A stretch of DNA of 42,482 nt from an uncultured Anaerolineae bacterium (GTDB taxonomy: Bacteria > Chloroflexota > Anaerolineae > Promineifilales > Promineifilaceae), in the NCBI GenBank assembly GCA_937943625.1, contig CALEAD010000083.1, forward strand, positions 1 to 42,482, given 5' to 3'. The notes beneath the pieces are model-generated. The model searched no databases and was not told where the DNA came from. It saw only the letters and a list, made by a program, of their open reading frames with translations. Of this stretch, positions 16,207-24,419 are shown piece after piece. The position numbers and the translations under genes are program-made. How positions within the stretch are numbered: position 1 is the stretch's first letter; each line of letters opens with the position of its first letter.

Positions 16207-16721
16207 TCGAGTTGAATATCGGCGCGGCGAAAAATGGCAGTGGCTTTGGTGCTGCTCAGCCGCGCGGCAATGGCTCGCAGCGGTTCACCAGTAACGGGAT
16301 GGGGCAAATCGGGGGCCAGTTCGGCAACGGGTACGGCCACATGGGCAAACTTGAGTAAGTCGGGGTCGGGAATGGGACGCAAACGGCCGTCGCCCGCATC
16401 ATATTCCCCCACTTCGTCATTAAACAGCACAATGTCCAGATCAATGGTGCGCGGCGCGTTCTTGTCTGCCTGGCGCACTCGCCCCAGGCGGCGCTCAATC
16501 TCACTCAAGATTTGCACTTTGATTGCGGCGGGAGAGAGGGGCGTGTGGATGAGAACGGCCGTGTTCCAAAACACCGGCTGCTCCAGCAGCCCCACTGGTG
16601 CCGTCTCATACACGCTGGCCACAGCCACCACCGTCGCCAGCTCGCGCAGCAGCCGCACCGCTTCTGGCAGATTGCGCTCCTTATCAATGTTGGAGCCAAG
16701 AATCAGGTAAGCGTCACTCAT
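16203..16721 (-). CDS. folK: HPPK, folate pyrophosphokinase FolK
   Basis: Transfers pyrophosphate from ATP to 6-hydroxymethyl-dihydropterin in folate synthesis. Residues 1-35 give YLILGSNIDKERNLPEAV, then ETAPVGLLEQPVFWN and RRLGRVRQADKNAPRTIDLDI (the catalytic DxD-type metal site), and FAHVAVPVAELAPD. The product is 172 residues, normal for the family. The start is taken at 16721; the frame is open upstream to 16853 only because a heptamer element lies there without stops. folB precedes it, so the pair is a folate operon. Confidence 0.92.
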   Translation of the reverse strand: MSDAYLILGSNIDKERNLPEAVRLLRELATVVAVASVYETAPVGLLEQPVFWNTAVLIHTPLSPAAIKVQILSEIERRLGRVRQADKNAPRTIDLDIVLFNDEVGEYDAGDGRLRPIPDPDLLKFAHVAVPVAELAPDLPHPVTGEPLRAIAARLSSTKATAIFRRADIQLD

Positions 16722-16742
16722 TGGCAGGTGCTGCAGGCTGGA

Positions 16743-16789
16743 GATTAGAGACTGGAGACTGCATATTGCCTGGTCTCCGGTCTCCAATC
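16743..16789. repeat. Heptamer hairpin between folB and folK
   Basis: Left words GATTAGA, GACTGGA and GACTGCA, right words GGTCTCC, GGTCTCC and AATCCCC; bases 16743-16759 pair imperfectly with 16773-16789. It uses the same GACTGGA word as 15077-15116. It fills the 76-bp gap between the two folate genes. Confidence 0.7.
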
Positions 16790-16797
16790 CCCCCTTT

Positions 16798-17166
16798 TTA
16801 CAGGCCAAAATCCGCCCGCGTGCGCTCAATCTCAATGCCCACTGAGTGGGCAAAGCGCAGCGCGCCTGGCTTTTCTACGCGCACCTGCACCTTCTGCACC
16901 GCCGCATGGTCGGTCAGAATCATGTGCGCCAGGTCAGTGACCAGCTTCTCCACCAGAAAGTCGCTGCCCGCTTCCACGCGGTCAATCACCTGCTTGCTGA
17001 TGGTTTTGTAGTTGACTGCGTGCTCAATGTCGTCTGTAGCCGCCGCGCGGCTGATGTCGGCAAAGAGCACGATATTGACGAGAATGTCTTGTCGCTTCAC
17101 GCGCTCATCCGGATTGATGCCGATGATGCCGCGCATGAGCAGGTCTTTGATGATGATTTTGTCCAT
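16798..17166 (-). CDS. folB: Dihydroneopterin aldolase FolB
   Basis: Cleaves 7,8-dihydroneopterin to the hydroxymethyl pterin used by FolK. The 122-residue product opens DKIIIKDLLMRGIIGINPDE with the family's R/GxxGxxxxE start and contains DDIEHAVNYKTI (conserved Tyr) and the catalytic Lys region VRVEKPGALRFA. There is no clear ribosome binding site ahead of the ATG; an octamer run (17182-17205) lies just upstream. Confidence 0.92.
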   Translation of the reverse strand: MDKIIIKDLLMRGIIGINPDERVKRQDILVNIVLFADISRAAATDDIEHAVNYKTISKQVIDRVEAGSDFLVEKLVTDLAHMILTDHAAVQKVQVRVEKPGALRFAHSVGIEIERTRADFGL

Positions 17167-17181
17167 AGTTTCGAAAATTTG

Positions 17182-17280
17182 TTGGTTAGTTGGTTAGTTG
17201 GTTGGCAGTATACGCTAATCAGCCACGCCCTACAAATGACGGTTAACAATTGACAATTGACCATTGACCATTGACAATTA
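17182..17280. repeat. Octamer and heptamer runs in the folB/epimerase divergent region
   Basis: TTGGTTAG, TTGGTTAG and TTGGTTGG occupy 17182-17205. Separately ACGGTTA, ACAATTG, ACAATTG, ACCATTG, ACCATTG and ACAATTA run in exact 7-bp phase from 17239 to 17280, ending just ahead of the epimerase ribosome binding site. Both runs lie where divergent promoters are expected. Confidence 0.7.
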
Positions 17281-17307
17281 CGCGAATCCATAATCAGGAG
17301 AACACGC

Positions 17308-18294
17308 ATGCACATTCTTATCACCGGTTCCAGCGGACAAATTGGCACCAACCTGGGCCTGTTTTTGCAAGAAAAAGGGCACCAGGTCTTTGGTATTGAC
17401 ATTCGCCCAAATCCCTGGACCAACGAAATCGAAACGCTGCTACAAGATTTGAGCAAGCCGTATACCAACTTCAAGGGGGGCATTGGGCATGTGCCCTACC
17501 CGGCCAACATAGACGTGGTGGTGCATTTTGCCAACCACGCCAAGGTGCATGAGCTGGTAAAGCAGCCGGAGCGGGCGCTGGAAAATATCACCATGAACTT
17601 TAACGTGCTGGAATATTGCCGCCAGAACAACCTCCCCCTCATTTTCAGCAGTTCGCGCGAGGTGTATGGCGACATTCACCGCTACATTACCGAGGAGTCT
17701 TACGCCGATTTTGCTTTTACGGAAAGCCCTTATTCGGCCAGCAAAATCGCTGGTGAGGCGCTGATTTACGCCTACGCGCAGTGCTATGGGTTGCGCTACC
17801 TGGTGTTTCGCTTCAGCAACGTTTACGGCCGTTACGACAACGACATTCACCGCATGTTGCGCGTCATCCCCCACTTCATCCGCCAGATCAGCCAGGACAA
17901 ACCCATCACCGTCTACGGCAAAGAGAAGGTGCTAGACTTCACCTACGTGGATGACTGCGTGGCGGGCGTATACGCAGGCATCGAGCGGCTGGTGAGCGGT
18001 GAAATCGCCAACCACACCATCAATCTGGCCTATGGCCAGGGCAATAGCCTGGTACAAATGGCGACATTCGTGGGTGAGGCGCTGGGCAAAACGCCCAACA
18101 TAACCATTAAACCGGCGCGCGTCGGCGAGGTGACCCATTACGTGGCCAATGTGGGCAAGGCGCGCGCGCTGCTAGACTACACGCCGCAGGTGCCGCTGCG
18201 CGAAGGCATCTTCCGCGCGGTGCAGTGGTCTATGGCATGGTGGCAGGCGCACCCGGAACATTATTACGCCAGCAGCAGCGAGGTGCTAGAGTAA
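17308..18294 (+). CDS. NAD-dependent epimerase/dehydratase (extended SDR)
   Basis: A 328-residue nucleotide-sugar-type enzyme. It has the Rossmann motif ITGSSGQIGTNLG (GxxGxxG), ten residues later a DIRPNP acidic end, the active site SSSREVYG ... YSASKIAGE with Tyr-x3-Lys, and FRFSNVYGRYDN, as in UDP-glucose/dTDP-glucose family members. CAGGAGA gives a good ribosome binding site. The glycosyltransferase that follows starts directly after its stop codon, suggesting envelope or glycan synthesis. The exact sugar is not readable. Confidence 0.88.
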   Translation: MHILITGSSGQIGTNLGLFLQEKGHQVFGIDIRPNPWTNEIETLLQDLSKPYTNFKGGIGHVPYPANIDVVVHFANHAKVHELVKQPERALENITMNFNVLEYCRQNNLPLIFSSSREVYGDIHRYITEESYADFAFTESPYSASKIAGEALIYAYAQCYGLRYLVFRFSNVYGRYDNDIHRMLRVIPHFIRQISQDKPITVYGKEKVLDFTYVDDCVAGVYAGIERLVSGEIANHTINLAYGQGNSLVQMATFVGEALGKTPNITIKPARVGEVTHYVANVGKARALLDYTPQVPLREGIFRAVQWSMAWWQAHPEHYYASSSEVLE

Positions 18295-19407
18295 GTGATT
18301 TATGTGGACATTTCGGCTGCCGTGCACAGCAAGGCGGGCATTGGCCGCTACGCGCAGAGCCTGGCGCAGGCGTTGATCCAGGCGCAGCCGGGGCGGTTTG
18401 CCTTGTTTCACAATGGGGGCGGGATGGCCAACGGTCGTTTCCCTGCCGGCATCCCCCGCCGCACCATCAACCTTGGCTACAAACCGTGGCGCACGGCCGT
18501 TCTGCTTGGCCAACTGGCGCGCGTCCCTTTCAATCGTCTGGTTCCCGACGCCGCCCTCTTCCACAGCACAGAACACCTGCTGCTCCCCCTGCGCAGCGTG
18601 CCCACCATCCTCACCGTGCATGACCTCATCTTCAAGCTCTTTCCCGCCTACCACAAAAAGCTGAATTACTGGTTTTTGAACGCCGCCATGCCCCTCTTTT
18701 GCCGCCGCGCAGATGCCATCATTGCCGTTTCGCAGGCCAGCAAGCAGGACATCGTGCACCATTACGGCGTAGACCCGGCTAAAATTCACGTAGTGTATGA
18801 GGCAGCGGCAGACCATTTTCGGCCGCCAGACGCTGCGCACATTGTGCGGGTGCGGCAGGCGTACCGCTTGCCGGAGCAGTTTCTCATTCACCTGGGCACG
18901 ATTGAGCCGCGCAAAAATCTCTCACGGCTGCTGGATGCGCTGCTGGCACTGCGGCGCGACTTTCCCGCCTTGCGGCTGGTGCTGGCAGGCGGCAAGGGGT
19001 GGCTGTTCGACGATTTTTTTGCCAAAATCGCGGCGCTGGCACTGCAAGATGTAGTCATTCCCCTGGGCTGGGTGCCAGATGAAGATCTGCCCGCGATTCT
19101 GGCGGCGGCCGATCTGGCGGTGCAGCCCAGTTTGTACGAGGGGTTTGGCCTGCCGCTGTTGGAGCATATGGCGTGTGGGCAGGTGGTTGCGGCCAGCCAC
19201 AGCAGCAGCCACCCAGAGATGGGTGGCCAGGCAGCGGCCTATTTTGACCCGCAGAACGTGGCCGAAATGACGGCCGTTCTCCACCGGCTACTTAGCGATA
19301 GAGAAGAGTACAGCTACCGCCAGCAGCTTGGCCTGGCGCAAGCCGCCCAATTTAGCTGGGCGCGGGCGGCGCAAGAGACAATTGCGGTTTATGACCAACT
19401 TCTTTAG
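18295..19407 (+). CDS. Glycosyltransferase family 4
   Basis: A 370-residue GT-B glycosyltransferase. The N-terminal half has DISAAVHSKAGIGRYAQ and FHSTEHLLLP; the C-terminal half has GTIEPRKNLSRLLDA, a loop with VPDEDLPAILAAADLAVQ, and the donor-binding motif PSLYEGFGLPLLEHMACG (E-x7-E). It starts at GTG 18295, immediately after the epimerase stop. It overlaps the next gene by 17 bases. The donor and acceptor are unknown; a cell-surface glycan is likely. Confidence 0.9.
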   Translation: MIYVDISAAVHSKAGIGRYAQSLAQALIQAQPGRFALFHNGGGMANGRFPAGIPRRTINLGYKPWRTAVLLGQLARVPFNRLVPDAALFHSTEHLLLPLRSVPTILTVHDLIFKLFPAYHKKLNYWFLNAAMPLFCRRADAIIAVSQASKQDIVHHYGVDPAKIHVVYEAAADHFRPPDAAHIVRVRQAYRLPEQFLIHLGTIEPRKNLSRLLDALLALRRDFPALRLVLAGGKGWLFDDFFAKIAALALQDVVIPLGWVPDEDLPAILAAADLAVQPSLYEGFGLPLLEHMACGQVVAASHSSSHPEMGGQAAAYFDPQNVAEMTAVLHRLLSDREEYSYRQQLGLAQAAQFSWARAAQETIAVYDQLL

Positions 19408-21961
19408 AAAGATCGCCGAGAGCGCTGAGAAATCGCAGAGCACGTGGCGGGGATTTCGGGTTTCGGATTTCGGATTTCGGGTTGCCGGGTACGCTTCCCG
19501 CTTCCCGCTTCCTGCTTCATGGACTGCGGCTTTTGCCCTGCCCATCATCCCCCTGCTATACCTGCTGACGCTGGCGCGCACGCCGGTGCTGGGCGACCCT
19601 ACGGAGTACACCTTTATTGCCCACGTGTTGGGCATTGCTCATCCGCCGGGGTATGCCTTTTTTACGCTGCTGGGTAAGCTATTTCAAACCCTGGTACCCT
19701 TTGGCGCCATTGCCTGGCGCATGCATCTGCTAACGGCCGTTGCCGGCGCCGTTGCCGCCTTACTGGTATTTGGCTTGGTACGCGCGCTTGCCGCTTCCCG
19801 CTCTGCGCTTCATGCCCTGCCGGCTTTATTTGCCGCGCTCACCGTCGCCACGGCCGTTAATTTTTGGCAACACGCCATCCACGCCAACCCGCACATGATT
19901 ACGGCCGTTTTCACCGCCGCCAATTTATACTTTCTCACGCGCTGGTGGGTGGAACAAGACCAGGTAGCCAGATGGCAAGGTGAAAAGGTACCCCATCACC
20001 CCGTCACCCCGTCACAAAAATGGCTTTACGCTTTCAGCCTCTCCGCTGGGCTAGGCGTCACCCATCACCCCCTGACTGTTTTTGGCTTTCCGGCGTATGC
20101 GCTGTTTATTTTGGCCGTCTGGTGGCAGCAGGGAAGGCTAGCACATGGCGAGTGGAAACCCAAAACCAATCTGCTATTTGCAATCGTCAATCTCCGCGCC
20201 CTATTCCGCCGCGGGCCAACGCTGCTAAAAATGCTCGGCTTTGCCCTGCTAGGGCTGAGCGTATGGCTGTACTTTCCCCTGCGCAGCCCGCACGTGCCCT
20301 TTGGCCCCACCACCATGAACACGCTTAACGGCTTTCTCGACCACGTGCTGGCGCGTGGCCTCAGTGAAAATCTGCCTTACTTTCCCCTAGCGGAGCAGCC
20401 GCAGCGCCTGCTCGTTTTCTGGAGCATTTTGCGCCTGCAATACAGCTTACCCGTCATTGCCCTGGCTATCTTTAGCATCCTTGTCCCCATCGTCAGGCGT
20501 CAATCGTCAATCGTCACTCTCTACGCTCTGACTTTCCTCAGCTCCTACGCCTTTGTCATCAGCCTGCGCGCGCAAGACATTATGGCCTATTTGCTGGGGC
20601 CACTGCTGATTGTAGGGTTGCTGGCGGGACTAGGAGTGGCACAACTGCTGGCACTGCTGCAAAAGCGATTGGGCAAAGACAGACGGCCGTTATGGCTGCT
20701 GACGGCCGTTTTCTTCCTGTTTGGTCCTGGGCTGCAAATTGTGCGCAACGCTCCCCGCGTCTCCCTGGCGGGGTATAGCGAAGGTGCGGATTATGTCAAC
20801 GCCACCTTCGCGCAATTTTCGGGCACGGGGCAGCAGGCGACGCTGCTCAACGATTGGGAGCACATGACGCCGCTCTGGTACAGCCAGTTTGTAGACGGCC
20901 GTTGGCCCAACCCCGCTGACGTAACCCCTGTGCTCGTGTCCGCCGCCAAACCCTGGCTAGAATTTGTCTTTGATTACCTGCCCTGCGGCCCCGTCTACCT
21001 GAGCAACTACCGCCGCGACGTGGTGGATTTTGGCTTTCGCCTGCGCCCGGTGGGGCCGTTTTATCAGGTGATAGACGCCAATGACCCGGCGCGTTACCAG
21101 TTGCCTGCGCACCTGACGCCGCGCAGCGCCAGGGGAGAGGCGCTGGAACTGGTGGGATATGGCTGGCAAGAAACGGCCGTTGCCGCCGGCGATTACGTTC
21201 CGCTGACCCTGGCGCTGCGCGCGCCGCAGGGCACAGCCGATTTCTACGTGCCCATTGTGCGCGTTGGCGAGCTGACCTTTACCTTCACCACCGACAGCCA
21301 CGTGGTCACGCCAGAGTGGCTGCCCGGCGAGGTAATTGTGGAGCGCTTTGACTTTGCCCTGCCGCACAACCTGCGCGGCGGCGATTACCCCGTCACGCTG
21401 GATTTGAAAAACCTAAGCACGAACAGCGTTGTGCCGCTGAGCGCCGACCTGGGCACGCTAACGGTCACAGCGCAGCGTTACCCAATTGCCACTGGCCATT
21501 TGTTGGCGAATTTCCGGCAGCGTGTGGGGCTGGTAACGGCCGTTGCCGCCAAAAACCCACTCGACCGCCGCGCTGCCCCCTGGCAAGAACCCTTCTACGC
21601 CCGCCCCGGTGACACCATCAACCTGACGCTGCGCTGGCAGGCATTAGCCAGAGCCGAAGAAAGCTACACCATCTTCGTGCACCTGGTTGACCTGGCAAAC
21701 CGCCCCCTGGTCTCGCTGGATTACACGCCGCTGGGCGGCTCCGCGCCCACCCACCTCTGGTTTCCCAAGTGGCTGCCGGGGCAGCAGTACGTAGACCCGT
21801 ACCGCCTGACCATTCCCGCCGACCTGCCGCCTGGCGAATACCTGATTGAAGTAGGGCTGTACGAGATGGTGAGCCTGCGCCGCCTGCACATGAGCGACGC
21901 GCAGGGAAATCTGGTGGGGGACCGGTATATTTTGGGCAGCGTGATTGTGGAGAATCCATGA
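19391..21961 (+). CDS. GT39/DUF2723-like multi-span membrane protein
   Basis: An 856-residue protein with many membrane helices from about residues 45 to 465, then a roughly 380-residue extracytoplasmic beta-rich part. The first loop, GDPTEYTFIAHVLGIAHPPG, matches the DUF2723/GT39-type motif with the Asp/Glu proposed to act in dolichol- or polyprenol-phosphate-sugar dependent transfer. The C-terminal part contains PGDTINLTLRWQALA and FPKWLPGQQY. The ATG at 19391 lies in the end of the GT4 gene. Residues 20-43 come from a heptamer element (19451-19520), so the N-terminus before the first helix is repeat-derived. Other short word runs sit at 19991-20014 and 20492-20519. Confidence 0.8.
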   Translation: MTNFFRKIAESAEKSQSTWRGFRVSDFGFRVAGYASRFPLPASWTAAFALPIIPLLYLLTLARTPVLGDPTEYTFIAHVLGIAHPPGYAFFTLLGKLFQTLVPFGAIAWRMHLLTAVAGAVAALLVFGLVRALAASRSALHALPALFAALTVATAVNFWQHAIHANPHMITAVFTAANLYFLTRWWVEQDQVARWQGEKVPHHPVTPSQKWLYAFSLSAGLGVTHHPLTVFGFPAYALFILAVWWQQGRLAHGEWKPKTNLLFAIVNLRALFRRGPTLLKMLGFALLGLSVWLYFPLRSPHVPFGPTTMNTLNGFLDHVLARGLSENLPYFPLAEQPQRLLVFWSILRLQYSLPVIALAIFSILVPIVRRQSSIVTLYALTFLSSYAFVISLRAQDIMAYLLGPLLIVGLLAGLGVAQLLALLQKRLGKDRRPLWLLTAVFFLFGPGLQIVRNAPRVSLAGYSEGADYVNATFAQFSGTGQQATLLNDWEHMTPLWYSQFVDGRWPNPADVTPVLVSAAKPWLEFVFDYLPCGPVYLSNYRRDVVDFGFRLRPVGPFYQVIDANDPARYQLPAHLTPRSARGEALELVGYGWQETAVAAGDYVPLTLALRAPQGTADFYVPIVRVGELTFTFTTDSHVVTPEWLPGEVIVERFDFALPHNLRGGDYPVTLDLKNLSTNSVVPLSADLGTLTVTAQRYPIATGHLLANFRQRVGLVTAVAAKNPLDRRAAPWQEPFYARPGDTINLTLRWQALARAEESYTIFVHLVDLANRPLVSLDYTPLGGSAPTHLWFPKWLPGQQYVDPYRLTIPADLPPGEYLIEVGLYEMVSLRRLHMSDAQGNLVGDRYILGSVIVENP
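19451..19520 (+). repeat. In-frame heptamer element at the N-terminus of the DUF2723-like gene
   Basis: Ten heptamers in strict phase: GGATTTC, GGGTTTC, GGATTTC, GGATTTC, GGGTTGC, CGGGTAC, GCTTCCC, GCTTCCC, GCTTCCT, GCTTCAT. Two different words are joined. The first encodes GFRVSDFGFRVAG, nearly the GFGISDF peptide of the hypF elements; the second encodes SRFPLPAS. Unlike most elements the second arm is not the complement of the first. Confidence 0.78.
20492..20519 (+). repeat. In-frame heptamer run in the DUF2723-like gene
   Basis: GTCAGGC, GTCAATC, GTCAATC and GTCACTC in 7-bp phase, coding for a short loop (VRRQSSIVTL) between two membrane helices. It shares its word with the hypF runs at 10019 and 10230. 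Confidence 0.5.
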
Positions 21962-22016
21962 AGCGTGAAACGTGAAGCATGAAGCGTAAAGACTTTTCTT
22001 TTACGTTTCACGTTTC
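21960..22016. repeat. Heptamer hairpin after the DUF2723-like gene
   Basis: GAAGCGT, GAAACGT, GAAGCAT and GAAGCGT (21960-21987) face ACGTTTC and ACGTTTC (22003-22016), with a T-rich loop. The array begins within the stop codon of the preceding gene and ends 13 bases before the YkgJ-like start. Confidence 0.7.
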
Positions 22017-22029
22017 CCGATTAAATCTG

Positions 22030-22293
22030 ATGGAATGTAGACCTTTTTGCGCGGCATGCTGCATTGCGCCCTCAATCTCCAGCCCGCTGCCGGGGATGCC
22101 CAACGGCAAGCCGGCAGGCATGCCCTGCATGAACCTGGACATGGAAACGCTGCGCTGCACCATTTGGGAAACGGCCGTTTACCCCCCTGTCTGCCGCAAC
22201 TTTCGCCCCAGCCTGGAAAACTGCGGCAGCTCCCGCACAGAAGCGCTGCAAATTTTGGCCGATCTGGAAGCCGCGACGCGCCCAGAGCAATGA
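22030..22293 (+). CDS. YkgJ-family cysteine-cluster protein
   Basis: An 87-residue protein with the YkgJ/zinc-iron-chelating pattern: MECRPFCAACCIAP, then PGMPNGKPAGMPCMNL, LRCTIW, and VCRNFRPS followed by ENCG. The cysteines would bind a metal, probably iron-sulfur or zinc; cellular function is not established for the family. The start at 22030 is chosen because everything upstream in frame is heptamer-element sequence and real family members begin at this Met-Glu-Cys block. Confidence 0.8.
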   Translation: MECRPFCAACCIAPSISSPLPGMPNGKPAGMPCMNLDMETLRCTIWETAVYPPVCRNFRPSLENCGSSRTEALQILADLEAATRPEQ

Positions 22294-22324
22294 CAGAGGC
22301 AAGGCACAAGAAGCAAGGGGGAAT

Positions 22325-22370
22325 TCATGAGTGGGCACACCATCACGAATGAAAAGCGCGGGCAACGAAT
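22325..22370 (-). repeat. Dispersed intergenic repeat, inverted copy
   Basis: On the minus strand this stretch begins ATTCGTTGCC and continues CTTTTCATTCGTGATGG, then TGTGCCCACT. It matches 33831-33878 almost throughout and shares its core with 8859-8889. It lies between the convergent YkgJ-like and cyclase genes. Confidence 0.6.
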
Positions 22371-22404
22371 TCCCGCAAAGATGAACCGTGCCCAAAGGAA
22401 TAAT

Positions 22405-24153
22405 CTACCAGGTACCGGCCACCAGGTTGTAGACTCGCTCCAGCGCCTGGCGCCCTTTGACGCGAATGGGGTTTAACGTTTCGGCCGTTACCCATTCCCG
22501 CACCACGTCATACACCGGCTGGCTGACAATTACCTGTCCTGGCAGCGCTATCTCTTGCAGCCGCTTGGCCAGATTAACGGCATCGCCAATGGCGGAATAA
22601 TCCTTGCGCAAATTGCTGCCCACATTCCCCACCACCGCTTCCCCCGTGTGGATGCCAATGCCAAAGTGTAAGCGCCGCTCTTCTGGCAGGCTTTCATGAT
22701 ATTGGCGCATATTTTCCTGAATCATTAACGCCGTGCGCACGGCACGCGCCACGTGGTCTTCCTGGGGATTCAGCGGCGTGTTATAAAGCGCCATCACTGC
22801 ATCGCCCATAAATTTGTCCGTCAGTCCCTCATATCTGGTGATAGCGCGTACCGCCTCAGTAAAGTAACCGTTAATCACCTGAATCAGCTTTTCCGGGTCG
22901 AGGTACTCACTGTACGTGCTAAAGCCGCGCACGTCAGCAAAGAGCACGCTAAGCTGGCGGCGCTGGGGGCGCTGGGCTGCATCTAGGTTGCGCACCTGGT
23001 CTACTAATGCCGGGGGCAGGTAGCGACGCACGCTTTCCAGACGCTTTGTTTCGGAGATGTCGTTAATCACCATTGCCACGCCCAGAGTATGCTGGTTCAG
23101 GTCGTGCAAGGGGGAAAAGGTCATATTTAACGAGGTGAGGCCAGCGCGTTTGCTGACGACGATATCTAGCTCAGTTTGCTGTGTACGGCCGTTTTGCTTT
23201 ACCGCCTCTACCAACGGTTCTACTGGCATATCCAGCGCTGCCAACAAGTTGCGATAGGCCTGCTGCAACACAGACTCAACCGGCAACCCCAAAATGCGCT
23301 CTGCGGCGCGATTGTAAAGGCGCACCCTATCCGCCTGATCAATTGTGATCACGCCGCTGGTAATGGATTCAAAGACGTTGTTCATCAGGTCACGCATTTC
23401 CGTAATCAACATCAGTTGGTTGCGAATTTCGCGGAAGAGGCGTGCATTTTCGATGGCAACGGCCGCCTGATTGGCAAAAGCAGCCAGAATATCCCGGTCA
23501 CGGTCACCAAAGATGCCGGAGATGATGCGGTTGTCGGCATAAATCACGCCGGTGATGCTCTCTTTCACCTTCAGCGGCACACAGAGGATTGAGCGCAGGT
23601 TGTAGCTAACCACACTCTCCTGGGCGGCAAAGCGAGGGTCAGCCAGGGCATTGGTTGTAACGACTGGTTCACCGCTGCTGGCCACAGTGCGCACAATGCT
23701 GCGGCTAATCTCGAAGGAGTGCGACTTTTCGATGGTTTCACGGTCCATGTTGCGCGCGACCTGCACCTCTAATTCACCGTTCTCTTCGTTGAGCAGCAGT
23801 AAAATCGCGCGTTCGGCGCCGGTCAGGCTGATGATGGCGTCCATCACCGCATTCAGTACCTCATTCAGGTCAAGGGAGGAGTTGATGGCCGCGCCAATTT
23901 CTTGTAGAGCGCGTAGCTGACTGCGCTCTTTTTCTTGCGCCTGCACACGCCGCTCCACATCTTCTATGCTGCGCCTGGCAAACAACAGCAGGCGCGCCAG
24001 CTCATCGGTGGTTTGCACGGCCGTTTGCTGTGCTAGACCGGGCTGCGTGGCAATAAGCGCCTGCTGCTGATTGATCGTCTGGCTGATCTGGTCAATCAGC
24101 CGACGCAGTTCGCCCAGATCGGTTTGTGCCTGAATGGTGCCAGGATTGTTCAC
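22405..24153 (-). CDS. GAF-PAS-class III nucleotidyl cyclase
   Basis: A 582-residue signalling enzyme likely making cAMP or cGMP. An N-terminal helix/coiled coil (about 1-85) leads to a GAF domain (about 90-245, with ERAILLLLNEENGELEVQVA), a PAS domain (about 260-385, MNNVFESITSGVITID) and the cyclase domain (about 395-570). The cyclase keeps the first metal Asp in LFADVRGFS, KFMGDAVMA with the Lys and second Asp, and YSAIGDAVNLAKRL with Asp, Asn and Arg. There is no membrane segment. The start is put at GTG 24153, which has GGAGG five bases upstream; an in-frame TTG at 24177 is less likely. A ligand for GAF or PAS cannot be read. Confidence 0.9.
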   Translation of the reverse strand: MNNPGTIQAQTDLGELRRLIDQISQTINQQQALIATQPGLAQQTAVQTTDELARLLLFARRSIEDVERRVQAQEKERSQLRALQEIGAAINSSLDLNEVLNAVMDAIISLTGAERAILLLLNEENGELEVQVARNMDRETIEKSHSFEISRSIVRTVASSGEPVVTTNALADPRFAAQESVVSYNLRSILCVPLKVKESITGVIYADNRIISGIFGDRDRDILAAFANQAAVAIENARLFREIRNQLMLITEMRDLMNNVFESITSGVITIDQADRVRLYNRAAERILGLPVESVLQQAYRNLLAALDMPVEPLVEAVKQNGRTQQTELDIVVSKRAGLTSLNMTFSPLHDLNQHTLGVAMVINDISETKRLESVRRYLPPALVDQVRNLDAAQRPQRRQLSVLFADVRGFSTYSEYLDPEKLIQVINGYFTEAVRAITRYEGLTDKFMGDAVMALYNTPLNPQEDHVARAVRTALMIQENMRQYHESLPEERRLHFGIGIHTGEAVVGNVGSNLRKDYSAIGDAVNLAKRLQEIALPGQVIVSQPVYDVVREWVTAETLNPIRVKGRQALERVYNLVAGTW

Positions 24154-24210
24154 AACGGCCTCCAATAGTGAGAGCAAAAAGTCACGCAGACCGCCTGCTC
24201 TGGTTTTACA

Positions 24211-24376
24211 TTTGTGGTGGTGTGTTCACTCAGGAACTTCCCCGGCAAAATAGGCGAAGGGAGGGACCATGAGCAAATATACTGGGCACCGGCGCTTTTG
24301 CCGCCTGCCGGTGTAGCGCGCTTTGCCAAATCGCGTTACGGCACCAACGGTTAGCGTAAATTTCGCCAGACTCCAG
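24211..24376 (+). repeat. Dispersed intergenic repeat, copy A
   Basis: The 93 bases 24284-24376 align without gaps to 33898-33990, with 76 identical by hand count. Preceding bases 24211-24240 also resemble 33850-33880. It lies in the 24154-24419 gap between the cyclase and transglutaminase genes, where nothing else is recognisable. No open frame is shared by the copies, so it is non-coding. Confidence 0.7.
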
Positions 24377-24419
24377 AATATAGCTTAACGCAGTGAGTGT
24401 GCGCGGGCAAGCCGCAGGT

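Noticed and set aside
16743..16789. Intrinsic terminator between folB and folK
   Set aside because: On the minus strand no U-run follows the hairpin and both genes are expected on one transcript.
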